Source: CAINDZ01 sp041908585
GTDB taxonomy: Bacteria; Krumholzibacteriota; Krumholzibacteriia; LZORAL124-64-63
Assembly (NCBI GenBank): GCA_041908585.1
Contig: JAYRFB010000104.1
Location: 1 to 12,343, forward strand
Direction: 5' to 3'
DNA length: 12,343 nt
Of this stretch, positions 1 to 5,161 are shown in pieces. Position 1 is the first letter of the stretch; each line of letters opens with the position of its first letter. The translations under genes were made by a program, and so were the position numbers. The notes under the pieces are model-generated. The model was given only the letters and a program-made list of their open reading frames with translations. It was not told where the DNA came from and did no database searches.

Positions 1-830
1 AGACGATCCGCGACTGGCAGACCAGCGAGGGACAGTTCTTCGACGTGCGCGACGTGCGCGCCCGCCGCAAGGTTTGCGTGCTGGGGCAGACGGTGGCCAC
101 GAACATCTTCGGCGAGGACTCGCCGCTGGGCCAGGAAGTGATCCTGCGCGACGTCCCGTTCACGGTGATCGGCGTGCTCACGAAGAAGGGGCAGTCGGCC
201 AGCGGCAGCGACCAGGACGACCTCATCATCGCTCCCTACACCACGGTGCAGGAGCGGCTGTCCGGCCACCAGTTCATCGCGCAGATCCTCGGTTCGGCCA
301 CCAGCGCGGCCGAGGTCGAGGCCGCCATGGACGAGGCCAAGCTCATCATGCGCGAGAGCCACGGCCTGGGCGAGTGGGAAGAGGACGACTTCCAGGTCAA
401 GAACCAGGCCGACCTGGCAGACGCCGCCACCGGCGCCACCGAGGTCATGACCATCCTGCTGGCCTGCATCGCCGGCATCTCGCTGCTGGTGGGCGGCATC
501 GGCATCATGAACATCATGCTGGTGTCGGTCACCGAGCGCACGCGCGAGATCGGGATCCGCATGGCCATCGGCGCGCGGCCCTCCGACGTGCTGCTGCAGT
601 TCCTGGTCGAGGCCGTGGTGCTCTCCCTGCTGGGCGGCCTGCTCGGCGTGGCGCTGGGCTACGGCGGCAGCGAGCTGGTGGGACGCCTCACCGGCTGGCC
701 GACGGTCATCGACGGCGCCACCGTCGGCGTGGCGCTGGGGTTCTCGGCCGCGGTCGGCGTCTTCTTCGGGTTCTGGCCGGCGCGCAAGGCGGCCGCGCTC
801 AACCCGATCGACGCGCTGAGGTACGAGTAG
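1..830 (+). CDS. MacB/FtsX-type ABC transporter permease, C-terminal part (5' truncated)
   Basis: The reading frame is open from base 3 and ends at TAG 828-830; 275 residues are visible and the true start lies before the window. Residues 1 to about 125 are the end of the extracytoplasmic MacB-type domain (GQTVATNIFG, SPLGQEV, VIGVLTKKGQ). The FtsX permease core follows, with hydrophobic segments near visible residues 148-172, 197-222 and 239-258, the conserved cytoplasmic stretch TERTREIGIRMAIGAR, and a family-typical end LNPIDALRYE. Known members work with a separate ATPase, and often a periplasmic adaptor, to push peptides, lipoproteins or small toxic compounds out of the periplasm. Partners would lie upstream, outside the window. 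It is not a LolC/E protein by obvious motif, but substrate cannot be read from this fragment. The family call is firm; the role is inferred. Confidence 0.92.
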   Translation, partial: TIRDWQTSEGQFFDVRDVRARRKVCVLGQTVATNIFGEDSPLGQEVILRDVPFTVIGVLTKKGQSASGSDQDDLIIAPYTTVQERLSGHQFIAQILGSATSAAEVEAAMDEAKLIMRESHGLGEWEEDDFQVKNQADLADAATGATEVMTILLACIAGISLLVGGIGIMNIMLVSVTERTREIGIRMAIGARPSDVLLQFLVEAVVLSLLGGLLGVALGYGGSELVGRLTGWPTVIDGATVGVALGFSAAVGVFFGFWPARKAAALNPIDALRYE

Positions 831-851
831 GCGGGCTAGGGGCAGCCCGCC
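830..851. terminator. Stem-loop across the convergent stop codons
   Basis: A perfect 8-bp stem, GGCGGGCT (830-837) with AGCCCGCC (844-851), encloses the loop AGGGGC. It starts on the last base of the permease stop codon and covers the stop codon of the convergent gene (836-838). Neither strand has a T-run after the stem, so it is not a textbook intrinsic terminator. A bidirectional termination or mRNA-end-protection role is inferred from position. Confidence 0.5.
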
Positions 852-1525
852 CCCACATGCTGCACCAGCGGGATCACATCCGACAGGTTGATGACGCCGT
901 CATAGTGCAGGTCGGCGCGGTGTCTGTAGACCCCGCCGGCGTAGTCCTGCGCGAACAGGGGCACATCCAGCAGGTTCACTTCCAGGTCGCCGTTGATGTC
1001 CGGGCTGTTGACCTGCAGCGGCAGGCCGTTGTTCGTGAGCACCGGGCCGCCCCAGGTGAACACGCGCACAGGGCCCTGGCTGTGGCCGCCGGCGCGCAGG
1101 GGCGCGGCCCACTCGGTGGACCCGTCGACAAGCGTGGCGTGATCCGCCGGAAACGCGCCGCCGCAGGCGTGCACCCCGTCGCCAGGCCAGACCAGGTTCC
1201 AGCCTTCGGGGTCGACGTAGGGCTCTGGCAGGCCGGTCTCGTTCAGGGCCAGCACGTGGATCGTGGCATCGACCACGCTGCCGTTGGACGCCCGGGCCTG
1301 CGTCAGCGGCGGCCCGCTGCCGTCGGGCACGACCAGCAGCGTCACCGGCGGCACGAACCCGGCCGGCAGGAAGCAGAGCGTCGTGTACGGGCTGGGCACG
1401 CCCCAATCGGCGATCCCTGGCGTGGCCGCGCCCAGGAGAGCGATGGACGGCACCAGCGCGAACAGGAGCAGGACGGCTGGTGCATTCGGGCAGGGGTTCC
1501 CGGCGGCGCGGAGGCGACGGAACAT
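836..1525 (-). CDS. Secreted protein with C-terminal dockerin-like calcium-binding repeats
   Basis: The product is 229 residues. I chose the ATG at 1523-1525 because GGGAGGT (1531-1537) sits 5 nt upstream and the protein then begins with a basic stretch (MFRRLR) and a hydrophobic core near residues 15-35, a Sec signal peptide. An in-frame ATG at 1570 lies on the transcription start predicted from the promoter at 1573-1602, so it is unlikely. Residues 40-170 form a probable beta-rich domain of unknown function (PSPYTTLCFLPAG, GSVVDATIHVLAL, STEWAAPLRAGGHSQGP). Residues 174-226 hold two dockerin-like loops, SPDINGDLEVNLLDVPLFAQ and RADLHYDGVINLSDV, with acidic residues spaced as in calcium-binding EF-hand loops. 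No cohesin is encoded nearby. The protein probably acts outside the cell or on its surface. The dockerin-like call is good; the function is unknown. Confidence 0.85.
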   Translation of the reverse strand: MFRRLRAAGNPCPNAPAVLLLFALVPSIALLGAATPGIADWGVPSPYTTLCFLPAGFVPPVTLLVVPDGSGPPLTQARASNGSVVDATIHVLALNETGLPEPYVDPEGWNLVWPGDGVHACGGAFPADHATLVDGSTEWAAPLRAGGHSQGPVRVFTWGGPVLTNNGLPLQVNSPDINGDLEVNLLDVPLFAQDYAGGVYRHRADLHYDGVINLSDVIPLVQHVGAGCP

Positions 1526-1530
1526 GATGG

Positions 1531-1537
1531 ACCTCCC
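1531..1537 (-). promoter_or_regulatory. Shine-Dalgarno site deciding the start of the dockerin-like gene
   Basis: GGGAGGT on the minus strand lies 5 nt before the ATG at 1525. It fixes this start over the longer reading-frame start at 1570, which has no such site. Confidence 0.8.
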
Positions 1538-1572
1538 GGCAGCGGGGTGCAGGTACCGGACGTGATGCACTG

Positions 1573-1602
1573 ATTATAGGGCGCTTCCGGCGCGGCTTGC
1601 AA
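1573..1602 (-). promoter_or_regulatory. Sigma-70-type promoter of the dockerin-like gene
   Basis: On the minus strand a -35 box TTGCAA (1602-1597) is separated by 18 nt from a perfect -10 box TATAAT (1578-1573). Transcription would start near 1566 and give a leader of about 40 nt carrying the Shine-Dalgarno site. The 14 bases AGCGCCCTATAATC recur exactly in the promoter at 3098-3126. Confidence 0.75.
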
Positions 1603-1612
1603 GTCGGGCGCG

Positions 1613-1641
1613 TTGACGCTCCCCGCGGGCTCGACTACGCT
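1613..1641 (+). promoter_or_regulatory. Candidate promoter giving a leaderless DMT exporter mRNA
   Basis: TTGACG (1613-1618), a 17-nt spacer and TACGCT (1636-1641) form a plausible -35/-10 pair. The expected start of transcription, 6-7 nt after the -10 box, falls on the A of the exporter ATG at 1648. The ATG has no Shine-Dalgarno site, which fits a leaderless message. The -10 box matches consensus poorly (3 of 6), so this is moderate. Confidence 0.4.
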
Positions 1642-1647
1642 CTCGCG

Positions 1648-2550
1648 ATGAACCGGCACAAGCCCTTGCCGCCCAGCCTGCTGGCCCTGGCGGCCATCCT
1701 CCTGTGGGGCACCTTCGCCGCGCTGGCGGTGCGCCTGCGGGAGGCGCCGCCGCTGCTGCTGGCCGGCGTGTCGCTGCTGCTGGGCTCGCTGTGGGGGTGG
1801 CCGCGCCTGCGTCACGGCCGCCCGCCGTGGCGCGCCGTCCTTCTCGGCACCTACGGCCTGTTCGCCTACCACCTGGCGCTGTTCCTGGCGTTGCGGATGG
1901 CCCCCCCCGTTGAAGCGAACCTGCTGAACTACCTGTGGCCGTTGCTCATCGTGGTGCTGGCGCCGCTGTTCGACCGCGCGCGCCGCCTCACCTGGCGCCA
2001 TGGGCTGGCCGCGCTGCTCGGCTTCGCCGGCGTGGCGCTGCTGCTGACCGGCGGCGGCGCGCGACCCGCGTTCGCCTCCGGTCATGCCGGCGGCCACCTG
2101 CTGGCGATCGCGGCAGCGTTCATCTGGGCCACGTACTCGCTGGGATCGGCGCGATTGGGAGCCGGCGGCGTGTCGGCGACGAGCGCGGCCTCGGCGCTCT
2201 CGGGGGCGCTGGCTCTGGTCGCGCACCTGGCGCTCGAGCCGCGCCACGCCTTCGCCGCCGCCGACCTGCCCTGGCTGGCGCTGATGGGCCTGGGACCGAT
2301 GGGCGTGGCCTTCGTGGCCTGGTCCGCGGCGCTCGAGCGCGGCGACCCGCGCACGATCGGCCTGCTGTCGTTCCTGACGCCCCTGCTGTCGACGCTGCTG
2401 CTGGCCGCCACGGGCGGCGGCAGGCTGACGGCGGCTGCGGGAGCAGCGCTGGTGCTCATCGTCGGCGGCGCGCTGCTTGGCACGTGGCCGGTCGCGTTCA
2501 GGACAGCTCGCGCCGCAGCCAGGCCTTCGCGTGGCTCCACTGGTCCCTGA
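1648..2550 (+). CDS. EamA/DMT-family transporter, YddG-like exporter
   Basis: This 300-residue integral membrane protein has about ten hydrophobic segments and two EamA-type halves, the normal size for the drug/metabolite transporter superfamily. The motifs NYLWPLL (residues 94-100), AFIWATYS (157-164) and FLTPLLSTLLLA (242-253) match my recollection of E. coli YddG, an exporter of aromatic amino acids; that substrate is only a suggestion here. I chose the ATG at 1648 because the first membrane segment follows directly. A longer in-frame start at 1597 would lie inside the divergent promoter. There is no Shine-Dalgarno site, so translation may be leaderless. The last 53 nt overlap the 3' end of the convergent sigma factor gene, and the tail after TWPVAF is basic and poorly conserved in look. 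A run of eight C (1901-1908) lies inside the gene without breaking the frame. Confidence 0.9.
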   Translation: MNRHKPLPPSLLALAAILLWGTFAALAVRLREAPPLLLAGVSLLLGSLWGWPRLRHGRPPWRAVLLGTYGLFAYHLALFLALRMAPPVEANLLNYLWPLLIVVLAPLFDRARRLTWRHGLAALLGFAGVALLLTGGGARPAFASGHAGGHLLAIAAAFIWATYSLGSARLGAGGVSATSAASALSGALALVAHLALEPRHAFAAADLPWLALMGLGPMGVAFVAWSAALERGDPRTIGLLSFLTPLLSTLLLAATGGGRLTAAAGAALVLIVGGALLGTWPVAFRTARAAARPSRGSTGP

Positions 2551-3025
2551 CGGTGCGCTCGGAGACGCCCAGTTCGCGCGCGACCTCCACCTCGGTCAGC
2601 CCGGCGAAGAAGCGCATCTCGACGATGCGCGCCTCCACCGCGTCGAGCTCCGCCAGCTTCTCCAGCGCGCGGTGCAGGTCCAGCAGGTCCTGCGCGCGCC
2701 CGGGATCGATGGCCGACGACTCGTCCAGGGTGACCATCAGCGCATCGCCGCCGCGCTTCAGGGAGTTCCGCTGCCTCGCGTGGTCGACCAGCACCTGGCG
2801 CATGGCCGTGGCCGACATGGCCAGGAAGTGCGTGCGCCCGCGGATGTCCAGCTTGCTCTGCCGGTCGAACTTCAGGTAGACCTCGTTGACCAGCGCGGTG
2901 GGCTGCAGCGTGTGGTTGCCGCGCTCGCGCCTCAGCCGGCTCTCGGCCAGCTTGCGCAGGTGTCCGTAGACCAGGGGCATGTACTCGGCCAGGCGGTCGC
3001 CGGGCTCGGAGGGGCGATCGGACAT
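2498..3025 (-). CDS. ECF-family RNA polymerase sigma factor (Sigma70_ECF/TIGR02999-like)
   Basis: The product is 175 residues. Region 2 covers about residues 13-85 (QPTALVNEVYLKFDRQ, THFLAMSATAMRQVLVDHAR), and region 4 about 115-170, with a helix-turn-helix in TEVEVARELGVSERTVRDQW. The LVNEVYLKF and FLAMSATAMRQVLVDHAR signatures are those of the ECF group common in Planctomycetes, Verrucomicrobia and Acidobacteria, whose members often sit beside a serine/threonine kinase. No kinase gene is in this window. I chose the ATG at 3023-3025 (MSDRPSEPGDRL). The alternative ATG at 3076 is only about 15 nt after the predicted transcription start and has no ribosome site; the chosen start has only a weak one. 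No anti-sigma gene is adjacent. The gene has its own promoter and overlaps the DMT exporter tail-to-tail. Confidence 0.92.
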   Translation of the reverse strand: MSDRPSEPGDRLAEYMPLVYGHLRKLAESRLRRERGNHTLQPTALVNEVYLKFDRQSKLDIRGRTHFLAMSATAMRQVLVDHARQRNSLKRGGDALMVTLDESSAIDPGRAQDLLDLHRALEKLAELDAVEARIVEMRFFAGLTEVEVARELGVSERTVRDQWSHAKAWLRRELS

Positions 3026-3097
3026 GTCGGTTCCGGTTCGGTTGCTGGCGCCGGGGCGATGGCGGCACGGGATCATGTGGCTGGTCTCGTGGCGAAG

Positions 3098-3126
3098 ATT
3101 ATAGGGCGCTGGACTCCCGTTTGCAA
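3098..3126 (-). promoter_or_regulatory. Sigma-70-type promoter of the ECF sigma gene
   Basis: On the minus strand TTGCAA (3126-3121), a 17-nt spacer and a perfect TATAAT (3103-3098) form a strong promoter starting near 3091. It lies between the ABC-F stop codon (3146) and the sigma factor start (3025). The -35 box is inside a small inverted repeat, CCGTT-TGC-AACGG (3117-3129), which could be an operator. The bases AGCGCCCTATAATC are identical to the promoter at 1573-1602. Confidence 0.75.
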
Positions 3127-3145
3127 CGGCGGGCCGGCGATCGGC

Positions 3146-4981
3146 CTAGCCCCGCCGCCCCTCCAGTTCCTCCCACCGCCCGTACGCGACGGCCAGCTCC
3201 GTCGCCAGCGCCGCCAGCCGCGCCTGCAGCGCCGGAACCTCGCCGCCCGCCTGGCGGTACAAGGCGGGATCGGCCAGCCGCGCGTGCAGCGCCGCCTGCT
3301 CCCCCTCCAGCTCCTCGATCCGCGCCGGCAACGCCGCCAGTTCCTGGTTCTCCTTCCAGGTCAGCTTGCGGGGCTTGTCGTCGGCGTCGCCGGCGCGGGC
3401 CGGGCGCGCCGCGGCCGCGGCATCGGCGGCCGCCCGCCGTTCACGCCGCTCCCGCTCCGCCTCCGCCTGCCTCGCCGCGCGCGAGACGCGCGCCCAGTCC
3501 GCGTAGCCACCCACCGTCTCGGTGATGCGGCCGTCGCCCTCCAAAGCCAGCGTGCTGGTGGTCACGTTGTCCAGGAACTCGCGGTCGTGGCTGACCACCA
3601 GCAGGGTGCCGGTGAACTCCAGCACCAGCTCCTCCAGCAGGTCCAGCGTCTCGAGATCCAGGTCGTTGGTGGGTTCGTCCAGCACCAGCAGGTTGGCCGG
3701 CTGCGTGAACAGCTTCGCCAGCAGGAGGCGGTTGCGCTCACCGCCCGACAGCCGGGTCAGCGGGCTGCGCGCGCGGTCGGGCGTGAACAGGAAGTTCTGC
3801 AGGTAGGTGATCACGTGCAGCGAGCGCCCGTTGAAGGGGATCACGTCGCCGATGGGACAGACGTTTTCCTGCACCGTCCTCGTCTCGTCCAGCTGGGCGC
3901 GCTGCTGGTCCAGGTAAGCCACCTGCACGTTGGCGCCGTGTCGCACCGAGCCCGCCTGGGGTTGCAGCCTCCCCAGCATCAGCTGGAGAAGGGTCGTCTT
4001 GCCGGCGCCATTCGGGCCGAGGATGCCCACCCGGTCGCCGCGCATGATCGTCGTGCTGAAGTCGCGGGCGATGACCTTGTCACCCCACCCGAAATCGAGG
4101 TGCTCGGCCTTGAGCACCAGCTTGCCGCTGCGCTCGGCCTCCTGCAGCTGCAGCACGGCATCGCCCGCCACCTCGCGCCGGGCGCGGCGCTCCTCGCGCA
4201 TCGCCTTCAGGGCGCGCACGCGGCCCTCGTTGCGCGTGCGCCGCTCGCGCACGCCCTGGCGGATCCAGACCTCCTCCTCGGCCAGCTTGCGGTCGAACTC
4301 CGCCCACTGCTGGCGCTCGGCGCGCAGCGAGTCCTCGCGTCGGCGCAGGAAGGTATCGTAGTCGCAGGTCCAGTCGCGCAGGCGGCCGCGGTCGATCTCC
4401 AGGATGCGCCCGGCCAGCCCGCGCAGGAAGGCGCGATCGTGGGTGACGAAGAACAGCGTGCCCTCGAAGCGGCGCAGCTGCTCCTCCAGCCAGGCGATGG
4501 CGTCGATGTCCAGGTGGTTCGTGGGCTCGTCCAGCAGGAGCAGCCCGGGCTCGCCGACCAGCGCGCGCGCCAGCAGCACGCGACGGCGGTTGCCCATGGA
4601 GAGCGACTCGAAGCGCGCCTCGCCGTCCAGTCCCCCGCGCTCGAGGATGCCGTCCACGAGGTGCTCGAGCCGCCAGGACTCGCCCGTCTTCAGCTCGGCG
4701 CGCCAGGCCAGGCCGCCTGCCACGACCTCCCGCACCGGGCCGGCCAGGCCGGCGGGCACCTCCTGCGGAAGGAAGCCGATGCCCTCGCCGGCGCGCCGCA
4801 GCACCTCGCCCGAGTCGGGCGCCATCTCGCCGGCCAGCAGGCGCAGCAGCGTCGTCTTGCCCTCGCCGTTGCGGCCCAACAGGCAGATGCGCTCGCCGCG
4901 CTCCACGCCCAGGTCCACGTGGTCCAGGACCGGCGGGCCGCCCAGGGACAGGCAGACATCCTTGAGTTCCAGCAGGGCCAT
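3146..4981 (-). CDS. uup: ABC-F family ATPase, Uup-like
   Basis: This 611-residue soluble protein has two ABC ATPase domains and no membrane segment, the layout of ABC-F proteins, which act on ribosomes or, for Uup, also affect DNA metabolism. Domain 1 has Walker A GRNGEGKT (36-43), signature LSMGN (127-131), Walker B with DEPTNHLD (151-158) and THD (180-182). The linker at 238-262 carries VWIRQGVRERRTRNEGRVRA, typical of Uup. Domain 2 has GPNGAGKT (322-329), LSGGE (411-415), DEPTNDLD (435-442) and SHD (464-466). Residues 500-611 are a charged, coiled-coil C-terminal domain (KLTWKENQELAALPARIEEL). The first signature carries Met instead of the usual second Gly. I chose the ATG at 4981 because GGAG (4989-4992) lies 7 nt upstream and MALLELKDV begins the fold. 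A longer frame to 5059 gives a basic extension with no support. The orthology to uup is likely but not certain. Confidence 0.9.
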   Translation of the reverse strand: MALLELKDVCLSLGGPPVLDHVDLGVERGERICLLGRNGEGKTTLLRLLAGEMAPDSGEVLRRAGEGIGFLPQEVPAGLAGPVREVVAGGLAWRAELKTGESWRLEHLVDGILERGGLDGEARFESLSMGNRRRVLLARALVGEPGLLLLDEPTNHLDIDAIAWLEEQLRRFEGTLFFVTHDRAFLRGLAGRILEIDRGRLRDWTCDYDTFLRRREDSLRAERQQWAEFDRKLAEEEVWIRQGVRERRTRNEGRVRALKAMREERRARREVAGDAVLQLQEAERSGKLVLKAEHLDFGWGDKVIARDFSTTIMRGDRVGILGPNGAGKTTLLQLMLGRLQPQAGSVRHGANVQVAYLDQQRAQLDETRTVQENVCPIGDVIPFNGRSLHVITYLQNFLFTPDRARSPLTRLSGGERNRLLLAKLFTQPANLLVLDEPTNDLDLETLDLLEELVLEFTGTLLVVSHDREFLDNVTTSTLALEGDGRITETVGGYADWARVSRAARQAEAERERRERRAAADAAAAARPARAGDADDKPRKLTWKENQELAALPARIEELEGEQAALHARLADPALYRQAGGEVPALQARLAALATELAVAYGRWEELEGRRG

Positions 4982-5095
4982 GCGGCGGCTCCGGTGCGAA
5001 AGCGTGGCGGAACAATCACGGAACGCCGACAGATTCGCCCATCGCCGTCTCCGGGGCAAGCCGCGGCTGGCAGAACCGCAACCACGGCGCGATCA

Positions 5096-5143
5096 TGACG
5101 TATGCCCACGGTCGGCCACCACCGGCCGTGCCTTGTTACGTCA
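5096..5143. repeat. 48-bp nested inverted repeat before the M16 protease
   Basis: The outer arms TGACGTA (5096-5102) and TACGTCA (5137-5143) are perfect complements. Inside lies a second stem, CACGGTCGG (5107-5115) with CCGGCCGTG (5122-5130), one G-T wobble, and a 6-nt loop CCACCA. The structure ends 8 nt before the protease Shine-Dalgarno site and sits in the divergent gap with the ABC-F gene. No T-run follows it, so it is not a normal terminator. It may be a structured mRNA leader or a regulator-binding palindrome; the sequence alone does not decide. Confidence 0.7.
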
Positions 5144-5151
5144 CCCCGCCC

Positions 5152-5157
5152 GGAGGG
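5152..5157 (+). promoter_or_regulatory. Shine-Dalgarno site of the M16 protease
   Basis: GGAGGG lies 4 nt before the ATG at 5162 (5 nt if GGAGG alone is counted). It selects this start over an in-frame ATG at 5102, which lies inside the inverted repeat and would place residues ahead of the signal peptide. Confidence 0.8.
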
Positions 5158-5161
5158 CACC

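Noticed and set aside
3132..3146. Terminator after the ABC-F gene (GGCCG/CGGCC)
   Set aside because: The stem is only 5 bp, with no T-run, and it lies beside the sigma factor promoter.
2477..5098. Very long plus-strand open frame (873 codons) opposite the sigma factor and ABC-F genes
   Set aside because: It is antisense to two well-recognised genes. Its translation is rich in Gln, Ala, Arg and Val with no domain, as expected from GC-biased codons.
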